DNA of 64,000 nt from Neospora caninum Liverpool (lineage: Eukaryota; Apicomplexa; Conoidasida; Eucoccidiorida; Sarcocystidae): contig NC_018393.1 in assembly GCF_000208865.1 (NCBI RefSeq), positions 1,736,001-1,800,000 on the forward strand. The letters run 5' to 3'. The translations under genes were made by a program, and so were the position numbers. Every line of letters starts with the position of its first letter. The first letter of the stretch is position 1. The notes beneath the pieces were generated by a model, which saw only the letters and a list, made by a program, of their open reading frames with translations, was not told the origin of the DNA and did no database searches. This document shows positions 32,217 to 45,089 of this stretch, one piece after another.

Positions 32217-35200
32217 ATGGCGGCTGCGGCCCGCAAGGCTCGCGACCAGATTCGCGCGGCTCTCGACGAGGGCGAGAACAAGCAGGCAGCGCGTATGGCT
32301 GCCCAGCATCTCCTCAAAAAGTCGAAAGGCGTTCCTGACGACGTCTCTGCATTCGCCCTCAAGGCCCTCAGAGCGATCGCGCTCGCTCGAGACGGTGCGT
32401 AGCTCTGCCGCTCTGCGCGGTCGCACCCGGCGTCGCATCCCGCCCTTCCTCAGCCGCCCCAGTCCGGATCCTGGAGTCTTTTTCGGGTCTCCTTTTGCCA
32501 AGCTCCGAACTGGTCTCGTCGCGGGTGTGCGCCGTCCGCATGTGCGCTCGGCCAGCACCCGCGTCGAGACGCGCGACTGCTGGGAAAGGAGCGTTGTCTG
32601 TGCTTCCTCGTTCCGCCTCCAGGCCAGGCAGTCGCTGCGGATGTGCGTGTGTTTTTGCCGGTCTTGAAGCGCCTTCCCGCGGCTTCTGGGCCGCTGTGCA
32701 TGCCGCTGCTCATCTGCCCTCTGTGCGCGCACAGGCCAAGAGAGAGACGCCGTGGGGCTTGCGCGGGAGGTCGAACGCGCTGTGGAGAAGGACGACGAGA
32801 CGGCTCGTCTCTGTTCAGTGGCGTTCAAGGAACTCCGTGAAATATGTAAGTGAACAGCTGCAGGCGAGAGACTCCACGCGCAGACGCGCGCAGAGGCACA
32901 GACACGGGACAAGACCGGACAAGGCGCGCGTAGGCAGCACACCTGCAGACTCAGTTCCGAGGCGCAGTGGATCTGCATGCGTTCGCGCCTGTAAACCCTC
33001 GAGTCGACGGGAGCACGGGGCCTCGTTGAGGAGGCAGACACAGAGCGCATCAACTGGGGGGTTCGATTGCTCGCCGACTGTCGTCTGCTCGTGTGCGCCT
33101 TCGCGTTCGCCTGGGTTGTCGCTGTTCGCCGCTTGCTCGATCTCGCTTTGGCTTTCCCTCCTCGTGGGAAGCTCTTCTTTCGCACAAAATCCGAGCCCGT
33201 GCGGTTCAGTTTGTACGCCGCCCCGCGCCGTATCCCGTGGGAGCGTTGCCGCGACTTGGAGGCTATCTCCAGCGCGCTCCGTGTTCTGCAATGCGAATTC
33301 CTCAGACTATCTGCCGCCGTCGCGAATCGATGCGCGGCGCTATCCCCCGCTGGAAGAGACAGAGGAAGTGACGGCCTTTCTGGATTCGCTCGCAGCCTCC
33401 ACGACGGGGCACCTCGAGCGGCTCCTGCCGTCGGCGCTCCGCCTCTTTAGCCGCTTCAAGAAGCCTCGATATCTCCAATGGGCGCTAGTCTGCATGCTGC
33501 TGCATGTGAGGCTCCACAAGGCGACCGCGCACGGGCGCAGCCAAAAAACGTCGAAACTGCCCCATCGTGAACTTCACCTGTCTCCATATCAAAACCAAAG
33601 CGCATACCTTTCGCGACTTGACTTCTCTCTCTCTTCATATGTTTATGGCTTCGTGCATTTGGTTTCCGTTCAGAGCCGGGGCTTTCCTTTCTCAGCTGTA
33701 GATGGCTGCGAATCCACCAGTCGATAGTTCTATCTCTTCTCTTTATAGATCTACATATATATACACATATTTGTGTTGCTCTATCTATGTATTTGGCGCG
33801 AGGAAAGGCTTGCCGCCAACAGCTATGCACAGTGCGCATGCATTTGGACATTTAAGGGCGCGCATGCGTGTGGAAACGTGTTCAGCGTGCATGGCGTCCG
33901 TCTTCGTTCGCGCCTGTGTGTTGCCAGGACGCGTCGCCCGGCTCGAAGGCTACATGGGCACTGGCGGCCAAGCTGCTGGCCAAGCTCCCCGCGCTGGACG
34001 CCTCGCCCTCGACGGACAGTCACTTCTCTCCGCAGTTGATGAGCAACCCCGAAGGCTGTTGTGAACGCCGCGACAGCTATGCAAGTAGGAAGCAAACACG
34101 TCTCACTCGCCGGCGCCGGAGCAGCGATAAAGGCAAACGAAAAGCGGAGGGCCGTAGTGGAAAACCACGCGGACAAACATGAAAAAGTGGAGAGAAGTCG
34201 AGTGTGGGACGCGAAGAGCCGCCGTTCACTCGAACTGGTAAAAGCGGCTGTACATGCTGTTAACTTCCTAGCTCAGCGTGTGGCATGGGGCTACAAAGCT
34301 CTGGGGTCTTTGCCCAGCGCCGGCAAGCTGCGGGGGGGAGCTTCCTCGAGCCTCTGGGGTTTTTAGCCGTGTCTTTCTCGCCCTCGTGCGTTCGAGGAGC
34401 TGTCCAGTTACAGTCCGCGCGGGCGGGTGGCTCGGCTGCCCTTGGGTCGTTCGGGCGTCCTGCAGCCTCGCGTTCAACACGTTCACCTCCCCGGTGGGTG
34501 ATGTGTCTGCGCTTTCAGGGTTTATTTTGACGCTGTCCGTGCTCCGGCAGAACGGTCAATGCGGCGAGGGCCTTGGTGAGCAGCGCCCTCGGGAGGGACA
34601 CCGGCGGGGGTGCATAGCGGGGACGAGAAAGTCGCATTCAGTGAAAAGGGCGAAGAGCGCGACGCGCAGGAGTTTGAGTGGAGAGAAGGAGAGGCGACAG
34701 GCGGAGATGGCGGCGGCGCGACACCCGCCAAAAAGTGCTTGGGAGACTCCGGCACGGGAGGGAAAGGATGGGAGGAACGGGATTTGGTGGCCGGAAACAG
34801 GATGCGGAGGATAGCAGGCGAGTCGGCGAAGGGGCGGAGACGCGTCCTCGAGAGGTGTGGAGCGATGAGCGCCCTGACAGTTTGCTGGCGCTTTTTTATC
34901 GCTATTTCTCAGGCCTGCTCGCTGCCCACACGGACCTTTGCCTGGTTCCCTTGGAAGGACTCGCTCTGAGGCTTCAGTTGCTCCTCGAGGTATGAGCTCA
35001 TCTTTTCCTCGTCTGTCGACTTCGTTATCTGTCGCGCCTCTGACTTGCCTGGACTCTCTTTTGGGGCCCTCGTTGCCGGGGGTCGGCGCTTTCCGAGTAT
35101 TCGGTGATGTCCAGACTCCTGCAAATGTGCAGCGGCGGACCCGTGTGGAGGCGGCTCTCGGCACAAATATCTATACCTATTTATCTTTACTTTCTCTACC

Positions 35201-38200
35201 TATTTAGCTCTATCTATCTAGGTATTTATCTGCCTATGCGTATGTATTCGGAGTACCGGTTCTCGCCTAAGTAGGTGGCTAGCTGGGAAGGTAAATCGCT
35301 CCAGCTTCTCGAGGAGGCATGTAGTTGTTCCTCGCCTCCGCCCTCCCGCTTCAGGTCGTGTCTAATTTGCTTTATCCTCTTCACGCGTGGTTTCGGTGTC
35401 CCTGCTTGCAGGATGGGCGTCTGCTGGAGGCTTTTCAAGTCTCGGAGCAAATGCTCGACGAACAGTAAGTCCAAAAGGGCGAGGTGTCTTCATGGTTGCA
35501 CAAGTGTGGATCGCCGCTCGTGAACAGAGACCACTGAGTTGGAACAGCAAGAGCTTACACCGTCTTCGCCTGCTTTTCCTCTCTCTCTCCAGCTGTATGT
35601 ACACGTGTGTGCACACGATTGGCATTCTTAGCTGTTTCCGTGCATCTCCCCTTCCCTGCCTGGCCGTTGCTTCGTGGCTAGGGACAGGCAGTACTCGCGC
35701 GTCCTTCCCGTCTCGTGCACGGGATGCGTCTTTGAACAGAATGCCTGTATCTATAACTGTGCGGACCTGTGTGCTGTGCGCGCGTTCGCCGTCTTTTTTT
35801 AAGGCCCTTTAACACCTCGTTCGCCGAAAACTGCATTCGGCTAGGTCTCAGTCTACAGACCGAGAATGCGGAGAAGGGAACCGACTCCCTGGCTCCGTGG
35901 AAGGAGAAGTGGGAGGCGGAGAAGCGAACCTCGTAAGCGACCAGGCTCACGCCACCAATCGTGAACCGGCAAACGTGGAAGAAGCGAGATATGACAGAGA
36001 AGAAAGAAGCTGACGGTGAAAACAGAGACGGAAACCCTTGTACACGTACACGTAGAACCGAGGAAACACCAGACACCTGTCGGGCAGGCGCGAAGCCGAA
36101 AGAAGCGGCCAACGGGAAGCATCGAGACGACCGGAAGCGATAACAGAAGGACAGGAATATTGAGGAAGCAGCTTCAGAGAAGAAGTCAGAATGCAGGAAA
36201 ACGTTAGCGGAAGACATGCGCCGGGCCCCAGGGGTTGCCTTCAATGGCCACGCGTTTTTTTCACATTCGCCTCTCTCTATACAGCCCCTGAGACTGTGGT
36301 GTCCGTTTCTGGTTCCTGTGGATCCGATTTCGCTTTCTCCCTCCGATGCCTCGTTTCGGCTTCGCCGCCCAGTGCTTCGTCGCTGCGTCTCCTGGCGCCG
36401 CTCTCTCTCGCAGGTTCGAGGCCACCCAGGCGCTTCTGTCGCTTCACCGCCTGCGGGCCCTTCGTCCCCTCTGCGCCTCGCTCTCTGACAAAGCTTGGAC
36501 GGGTGCGTTGCTCGAGCGTTTCCGAATCGGGGTTCTGGGCGCCCACTCGCGTGCCGCTCTGAGGCCTGCCTGCGGCTTCCCACTGTCTCCAGGAAGCGCC
36601 CGTGTGCGCCAGGCTCACTGGGGGTCGTGTGTCTCGGTTTCTGCGCGGCGGCACGTGCGGCCTGCTCTGCGTGATTCTGTGTTAACCCTCTCTGATGAGA
36701 GGAGAACGGAGTGTGTTGTGACAGGTCGCATGTGGTGTCCTAGGACTGATCCGTGAGCAAAGCCCATTCAGAGGAAAAGCCGAGCAAAGGGTTTCGCTGA
36801 GGTGCACAGAGCTCCTCTTCGGCTTCAGGATGTCTCTCAAAGAAGCACGCGGGTGGACGGACCCTCGTGCGCGTGTCCTGACGGCTAGCGGTGTCCCTTT
36901 CCTCTCCCACCTTCGGGCTCGCCGTCGAATCTCCCGGCAGTCACTTTTGCGTCTTGCGCCATGTGCTTCACCCTGCAGACGCACGCCTCGATCAGCTCTG
37001 GACAGATCCTGCGCGTTCCGCATGCATCTCGGACATCCTCAGGTATTCGACGAGTTGCCCGTGTCCCCCCTTTCGTGCTGCCGTTTGTCCGTGCCCCCCG
37101 TGACTCTCTCCCTCCTCCTCGCCTTGTTCTCGGATCGGTTCTCTGGTCGGTTTCGCCCCTTCGCCTGGTTCCGCCGATCTTCGAGGCAACCTTTTCTCCT
37201 TTTACTGCATCCGCCTATGGCCGTATCTTCGGCCTTTGGCGGGTGGCGTTCTCTCCCCGTCCCTTCGCGCCTTCCCTGGGGCTGTCGGCTCTGTCTTGCC
37301 TTCCTGGTGACCGTACGGGTTCGGTTCCCAGTAGACGTTTGGTGCTCGTTTTCGTCTGTAAGACCCGCTTTGTTTCTTCTTTCTGCTGGCTTCAGCGCCT
37401 TGACGGCTCACGCGCACGACTCCCGTTGCTTCTCCACCCTTCGATGTCTGCTCGGGTGTTTCGTAAGTCAGCTCTCTGGTCCCACCTCTTTGCATGAGTT
37501 CCCACTAGTAGAAATACCGGGCCCTCCGCGTCGCAAGATGCTGCCGGCGCCTCTGGCATTTTGCTGTGCACTTTCACCCTCGCGGAAGGACGGGAGAGGG
37601 CCGTGAGCGGTGCGACTCTCTGGTCTCGTGCCTGTCTGGTTTTTCGTGGAGTCCACGGCTCGCTCCAGCCTTTTGGGAGGCGAGCGGCAGATACCGCACG
37701 CTCGCGCGTGCATGCGCTCGGAGATTGCCTTGGCAACTGCGGGGCGTACGCGGGGTTTCCCCGGTCTATCAGTCTGTATACGCACGGGTGTCGCTGTCTA
37801 CAAGTCTGCTGTTTTTCGCTCTCTCCGGGAAGAGAAATGCAGACAGGGATTTGCAACACAGACACGCGAACTCACGTGAACACATCGATGTACCGACGCG
37901 TATTTGCGGCGGCCAGGCCATACATATAGCCTCCCGTCAATGCAGGTGTTTGTAGTAATGATGCAACTGCATGTGTGTCACTGTTCATGCCGCATACACG
38001 GTCACAATATATATATATATATATGGACCAGACGGGAGAGACAGAGACAGGCGACGTATGTGTATATATGGAGTGTCTCGTGAGCAATGGAGCTTGATAT
38101 ATGTCAATGCATGCACACATAGTTGTGTGTCGATTGCGTGTTTGGGTCAGCCCTTGTCAATGCGGGAGGTTTGCCTGAGTGCCCTCGAGCCTCTGCATGG

Positions 38201-41200
38201 CCCGTGGCAGGGCGAAGTGGAAAAACACTTGGCGATGGTGAGGGAAGGCCAGACGTCGTCAGCGGCAGACAATGAAGAGCTGAAGACCGAAAAGAGACGG
38301 CGCTTCTCGCAGCTGAAGAAGAGTCTCAGGAGATTCGTGTGTCTAGAAAAAGTCCTCCATGGTAAGTGTCGCTATCTCAGCGTTCTCCGTGTCCATCTCC
38401 TCTCTTTTGCATCCAGTCACTGCCGTGTGATTAGGGCCGTATCTCTGCGTGCGCAGTCGTCTGCGCAAATTGCGGGATGCTCCCAGAGCTCCGAGGGAGG
38501 ATTCGGCTTCCTGGCGCTTCTCGGCCGCCTCGCATTCCGCTCCCGTGAACCGACATGTGACAGTATACACGGAGAAGGGATCTCGTGGAGAGACACTCGT
38601 GGAGCCACGATCCTACGCAGGCACAGTGCAGACGCATGCAGTTTAGAAAGCCCTTGCCCTTGGGCTTGTTGGATGCCCCGCTGTACGTACCGCACGACTG
38701 GGGCGGCCGCGCAGCACACAGTGGAAAATGGAGCACAGACAGAAACAACAGGAGTGACTGGTTTCGCGCCGCTTCCCTCGCCACACGTATCCCGAGAGAG
38801 CCATCCTGGATACGCATGCATATGAGGCGCGGCTGCCCTCGACCCTCCGACACCGAAGCGCATGTCTAGATTCGGCAAACACATACTGCACACGCTTCCG
38901 CTTCTGCTGTTTCTCCCCTTGTCGCCGGTCTTCTAGCTCTCGGCCGCTACAAGGTTGTCGCCCCGTCAGGAGCTGCGGCTATAAACGCGTGGCTCCAACT
39001 GCGCGCGGATCTTGACAGCGTAAGCACTGAAGGATGTTTCCCCTTCTCTCTGTGTTTCCCCCGCATCTGTCGCCCGTCATGTGTGTGTGCGACAAAGGCC
39101 ATGTAAACTGTCACCTTCGTGTGCTTCTCGTCTTTCGATTTCTTGGCACTCGCCCTAGCTGCGCTTTCCTCCCTTGCCGACTGCTGTCTCCCTTCCATTT
39201 GCGTGCCGTGGCCTTCCTCTGCGGCTCCCGCGTCACGACGTTCGTCTCGCAGGGCCCTTCGTCTTTCTGATCTCTCCGCTCTAGAGGTTTGCTCCTGCTG
39301 CTTCTAAGTTCTGTCTGACTCGACTTCTTCGCCTTCTTCTTCCTCTTCTTCTCGCTCCGCCCAGTTTTTTTCCGATGTGGCTTGGGAGATGCACGTGCCT
39401 CTCGACTTCCTGCATGCGTGGGTGACCCAGGTGGCCCCAGAGCTGAGCGACACGGCGGACGACCTGCTCCTCCTCGCTGTCGACGTTTTGCTTCTGTTCG
39501 ATCACCACCTCTGCCGGCTAGAAAACACTGAAGCCGGGAGATCCGGAGAAGCCACGGTGGAGCCTCCCGTCGAGCCCCTCGCCGAGCGACGGTTCTTCTT
39601 CGCAGCGCTGACTCTGCTCTCCTCGGTAAGACCATCCCAAGTGTCTCCACTTGTGTGTTTCTGCACCCAGACGCGTTCGCTTTTCCCCGTCTGCCAGCGC
39701 GTTCCTCCGGCGTCCGGGGACGGCGCTTGACGCTCATCATTCCGACTCGCTTTCCTCTCTCTCGCGCCCGCAGTCTGTCGCCTTGGGGGGAAGCCGCCTC
39801 TCTCTCTCTCGCGGTCTCCGCCGGTGCGCGTCTCGAGTCTTCGTTTCGTTCCCGCCTTTCACGCTGTCTTTCCCTGAGTCCTCCGTCCTCTCTCCACGCC
39901 CTCAGATTGTCGCGCGCCTTCCGCTTCGCATCCGCCCTGCCACAACGGCCGTGCGTGCGCCCTCCCTGCTTCCCGTTACCGGGCGTTTCTGTCTCTTCCG
40001 TTCTCACGTTTTGTCCCCCGCTCTCTGGTGCGCGTCTCTCGTCCAGGCGATAGCCTCGCGGAATGCCTCCCCTTCTTCTTCTTCGCCCTCGCCCGCTTCG
40101 GCGCACGCGTCGCCCGCTTTCCGCGCTTTGCTCTTGTGGCTGGCCGGCTGCGTGGGTCTGGTCTCCACAAGTCGGAGCCTCTTCTTCTCTTCGCTGGACA
40201 TCAAGAACGCGATGCTGTTTTCTCTCGGGTTCTCGCTCGCGCTTCCTCTCGCGGACTACGGCGCGAGCGCGGACGTCCTATCCCTGTCGAAGATGATTCA
40301 AGATGGCCACGAAGAAAACGTGAATTCGCTTTCGGATGCACTGATCGCCTCGTTCGAAGAAGGCACCTACGCGGGAATCGCCGAGTTCCTCTTCATTCGA
40401 CCGTTCACTTCCTCCTCGCTCTTTACGTCCCTCGTCGACCTCGACGCACTGCTGTACCAGCCCGTCGCCGCGCCTGCGGCACCTGCAAGCGCGGTCTCTC
40501 TCCACCAGTTCTCCTACTTCCTGGCGTGCCGAGAAAACCGTGCGTTCACGGCCTCCCCCGTCTCCCTCTCTGCCCAGCTGCTCCTCTTCTCGGCGGCCAG
40601 GCGAACGGCTCGAGCCGGCGCGACAGGCTACTCGGCGGACCTCACCTCGCTGGCGTTGTCGCAGATGAGCTCGGAGGGCGACGAGGCAGACCCAAAGAGC
40701 GCACGCCTCGGCGTGCTGCCGCTCGACAAGGAAACGCTCGTTCTGAATCTCTCTCTCCCCCCGTTCTCTGCCTCTCGCGTCCGTCACCTCAGTGACCCTA
40801 TTCAGCGATCGCTCTCGCGCCTTCAGGCAATGCCCCCGAGGCGGGAAGGCACAGAGGGAGGCGCAACCGACCGGGAGACAGCTCATGCAAGCGATCAAGT
40901 GCCTTTCTCGCAGGCCGCTGAAAACCTCGAACGCGCGGTCGCGGCAAGTCAAACGTGAGGCGTCCTGCGAGGCAGCACCGCTTCAGCTTGTGGCGCTCTC
41001 TTACGACTTCCCTCTCCCCTCGCCGCTAAACTGTCCTACCTTCTCCACTCCTACATACATACGTATATACGAATATATATAGATATATACATATATATAT
41101 ATATATATATACAGATAGATAGAGTTATCTATGCCGAATGGAAATCACAGAGACATGTGTATCGCAGATCGCGCTGTGACAGACGTCAACATAGGAAATA

Positions 41201-44200
41201 AGTATGCATGCAAACCTCTATGTACCCATGGATACGCGTATTCTACGTATATATATATATATGTCGTCCTGTTGTCTTCACTGCAGACGCAAACCTCCGT
41301 TGCTGTGGTTCATGTGCTTTTCACCTTCAGTTAAACGTCCTTTGAACCGCCTCTTTTTTTCTGGCATGTTCGCTCCTCGCTGTCACCCTCATGCACCCCT
41401 GTGGTCTTTACTTGCTGTCTGCGTTTCTTTGCATGCAGACTCGCGACCCCCTGGACGCCTGTTGCGCCGGCTCGTCTGGTTGGGGCCGAGTCGCTGGAGG
41501 CCTTGCCTCGCTGTCGGTCCGCCGACTTTTTCGGGCTTCTCCAGTCGCTTTCTGCGTCGTCTTCGAGTGCCGAGCGACGCGACAGCCACTCACCTACAGT
41601 AGAAGGCCGGGGCGAAGGACGGACGTGCGGAGACAGCGAAGGAGCCGAGGCGGGCGGCAAAGCCGAGAGCGAAGCACCCAGCATGCGCGAGGGAGACAGC
41701 GAGGACCAGCTCTTACGCTCGCTGTATGGCACTGACTGGGCCGACGAAACAACCGCCACAGGCAACGCTATCGGGGGCGGAAGTACCTTCCGAGCAAGCA
41801 AGGCCACTGAAGTTATGACCCGCCATGTAGAGGGCATTCCGAAGCGCACTCGGTACGTGTTTCCTCCTCACGGACACGTCGGCGTTTCCTGTCTTCTGCC
41901 GAGCACAAGGCGAGGTCTGTCTGTCGCGCGTCGGTCATGGAGCAAGCAGCCTTCGATCGCGCGCCGTGTGCTTGCAGGGGGTGGGGGGAGGGGGGGAACG
42001 TGGGGACGGGGCGGCCGGACGGAGTTTGCTGCTTTTGCGGCGCCTGTTCCAATGCGTGCGTCTCGTTTTCCGTTTACAGACGGCAGAGTCTCCTGGAGGT
42101 TGTATGTTCTCGACGTGTGCGATGTCTCTGCTTGTTCTTTTCCCTTCTTTTCCACAGCCTGCGACGCCTCACCCTCCTGACCCTCCTCCCACCGTCCGCG
42201 TTCCCCTCACCGGGTTCTCTCTCGGCCATTTGCCACCACTTGCGCGAGGAACTTTCCGAACTGGGATCCGCTCCAACTTCTCGATCCCCCGACGGTCCTT
42301 CTTCGGCTCTCTCCTGTTCGGCTTCTGATTCGTCCTCGCCTCCTTCGTCTTCGATGTCGGGCGCCCCTGCGTGCTGGCCGTCGCTGGGTGCGGCGCTTCC
42401 GACTGCATGCGCAGTGCACGGGGGCGGAGCGTCGCGACCGAGTCGCAGCGGGGCTGCGTTGCTCATTCGCGTGTGGAGGGACGCCGTCGACATGCTGGAT
42501 GCTTCCCAGGACTTCCATCGACACTCCGGAACCGTATGAGACGCCCACAGACATATCTCCACACGTTCACGTTTACAGAGCACCGTTTGCCGCACCTAGC
42601 TGGGATCTTGCCTTTGTTGACCTTCCGGAGAAGAGAGAACTCGCGCATTCCTGTTTGTCTCGAAGTTGTGATTGTTGACGCGCCGGAGGATGGTAATGGA
42701 GAAAACCTTGGCGGAGCACATGTGTGCTGAAGGAGCACGGGAATCGGTGTGTCTGCTCTTCGCAAAGGAGCGTCGCCGTGGGCGGGTGGACTGTCTCCTT
42801 CGATACGCCCTGACTCGCGGCGAGTAACGCGGAGGAAAGTGCGAGACCGCCGCGTATGCCCCCTGTTCTAGCTGCTCCTTCTTTGGTTTGCACTTGCAAG
42901 CGTAGTGTTATCGTTATGTATCTGCTTCTATATACATACATATATATATATATACATATATGTATATATATGCATACGATATAAAGAAGTAAATATTTAG
43001 ATGTATCTATAACTTGTCTCCCGCCTTTTTTTACTTTTGAGCACGTATTCGTGCATAGGGCGAGGTGCGGTAACTGTTGCCTTTAGGCCAGAAAGCACTC
43101 GGAGAGCAACGCTAAGGACGACGCGGTGGCAGATCCTGGCGGTTTTCTCGTAAGCCTTGACCGCTTCGTGCGTGACGCATCAGGTGAGGAAGTATGTTAA
43201 GGACGAGGCAGGAGTTGCCAAAACGTGCAGGGACACTTTGTCGCTTCGATCCCTCTCCTTTTTCGTCTTTGTGGCCGGAGGGAATCGAGCGTTTCCACGT
43301 AAAGCGCACACCGTTTCGAACACTCCACGCGATCTCAAGGGCGCGTCACCGGTTTGGGTGTCCCGGTTCCCGTGTCTGCCTTCTGCTCTGCGGTCGCCAG
43401 TGCTCTTCACTGCGACCCTGCGATCCCTTCGACTCGGCTTCGCGGCGTTCCTCGACGCGCGTTTTGGCAAGCTGCGGCGGGACGCTTTTGAGCGAGAAAC
43501 GGCGAAAGAGCAGCGGAAGAAAGAGCCATGTCCAGATGGCGGCGAACGAGCAACAGGCGACGCGGAAGGGAGAGAAGAATGCGTGTTGCCCATCTGGGAC
43601 GCGTTCTACCTTCTCGCTTCGTTCACTACCCTTGCCCTCGTCACAGCCGCTGCAGCGGCCCGCAATGTCCTCGTATGTCGCTGTTTTTTTTGGCGCCTGA
43701 CGCCGACGCGCGTCTTTACGCGAGAAGGCACTTTCGTCTGGGGAGCGCGCGCCATCCCCATGCAGCCGTCGGGATATGTTAATGTGTAGAGGACAGCAAC
43801 TGGCTCGTAACCCCGTTTCGACCGTTCAGGATAAGGCGGCCAAGGCGAGCCGAAACGTTTTCTTCGCTGTGTTGCGGATACAGTGCACATTCTTGTTTGT
43901 AGCTGAGGTCGCCGAAGGTATGAGCTTGTCATCCCTCGTAAGTCCGAGAAAGGTGTTCGGGAAATTTGTCTGTGGCACTGCTTGCATGTTCACTGTGCGT
44001 GTGCAGAGCACGCTCGGTAGTAGAAAAGAGGGGGAGCGTCTGCGTCAAGCGATTTTGAAAAGGATCGCGTTACTCCTTGTGGACCTTGAAGAGGTCCAAG
44101 CAGAGGTGAGAACTGCGGTGGTCAGCAGCAGCCAACCGTTTGTCCGTGCAAACATCGGCACAATCAAGAGGGGTGAGACGGAGAGGGTAGGAGAGGAGAG

Positions 44201-45089
44201 ATGGGAGACGAACAAGGGCGAAGCAGACAACGGAGAGGCAAACAACGGAGCCGACGGTAGGAACCTGGAAACGGAAGCGGATATTGACAAAGAGGGTAAA
44301 GCAATGACGAGAACACATCGGCTGACAGGGACAGCAAGACGAAAGGAGATAGCGAGACAGCTTAGAAGCGATAATCCTAAAGAGACCGGTGGGCGTTCGC
44401 TACCTGTCCGTCGTTTTATAGCATCGCAGTTCACTGATTTCATCCGGATCCTGTGGCTGGTAAGAGGGCGTGTCAAACGCCGCCTCTTTTCTAACCATCG
44501 GGGGCGGGGAAAAGAGGAATCAAGATGCTGCTTTCCAGTGTACGACTCGCCATGTAGGCGGAAAGCGTACACGTAGCGGCGTGTCAGAGTCAATGCTCTG
44601 CACATCACTGCGCACTCATTCAGATCATACATATTGGCGCACATGAGCATTTCTGAGCAGACTGCCTGGGCTGTGGATCAGCCGGCTGTGCTCCGGTCGC
44701 TATGCACCTGATGAAGCTGAATGATTGGTGTTTCCTCTCCTGTGGGCCTGCGTCGTCCTGCGCCGCAGATGAAACAAATTGCACGGGCTGCAGGAGACCT
44801 AAGCGATGAGGAGCGGATCGACGAGGGGGAGGCAGGCATGCAGCCCCTGGCTTGGTGGACGAATATACACGTTACGCCTCGAGGGTCGCAAGAAGTCCTT
44901 CGGTTTCCGTTTACAGAAACTCCGGTACGGACTCGGGGAGAAAGCGGAAGCAGGAAACGTTCTCCAGTCGGAGATGCACACAACCTAACACGCAACCTGT
45001 GGCCAGGGGGCGTGGTTAAGCATCCGCCGATGCGTAAAATTTTGAAACGGTTTTCCGTTTCCGATTCGTTGCTCTGTTTCCTCCGGTAG
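32217..45089 (+). CDS. NAA25: N-terminal acetyltransferase B auxiliary subunit NAA25 (MDM20)
   Basis: NatB acetylates proteins beginning Met-Asp/Glu/Asn/Gln; NAA25 is the TPR scaffold that binds the catalytic subunit NAA20. Exons: 32217-32394, 32735-32845, 33306-33505, 33928-34060 or -34084, 34519-34575, an exon with unresolved start ending 34989, 35412-35464, 36414-36502, 36979-37042, 37396-37462, 38151-38361, 38937-39019, 39365-39625, 40047-40954, 41439-41852, 42158-42533, 43087-43183, 43401-43672, 43830-43937, 44007-44105 and 44769-45089. Resolved junctions agree in phase; product about 1,460 aa. Family landmarks: N-terminal LDEGENKQAARMAAQHLLKK with KALRAIALARDG, then DDLLLLAVDVLLLF, SLDIKNAMLFSLGFSL and the conserved EEGTYAGIAEFLFIRPF segment, and finally LLASFTTLALVTAA near the C-terminus. 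It is about 1.5 times the human length owing to acidic/serine-rich insertions, chiefly in exons 15-16. The true C-terminus is the least certain part. Confidence 0.85.
38007..38024. repeat. (TA)n microsatellite
   Basis: A short TA run in the NAA25 intron between exons 37396-37462 and 38151-38361. Confidence 0.8.
41051..41124. repeat. (TA)n-rich microsatellite
   Basis: A TA/GATA-type run of about 70 bp in the NAA25 intron between the exon ending 40954 and the exon starting 41439. A smaller TA run follows at about 41248-41262. Confidence 0.85.
42938..42980. repeat. (TA)n-rich microsatellite
   Basis: TA-rich repeat with CA and GT interruptions in the NAA25 intron 42534-43086. Confidence 0.8.

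Noticed and set aside
31555..32667. 370-codon Ser/Phe/Leu-rich plus-strand frame
   Set aside because: It is a by-product of the polypyrimidine tract, which reads as Ser/Leu/Phe/Pro in every frame, and it overlaps the NAA25 start in another frame.
39111..40106. 331-codon Arg-rich minus-strand frame
   Set aside because: Antisense shadow of NAA25 exons; Arg/Glu/Gly-rich composition is the mirror of the coding strand bias.
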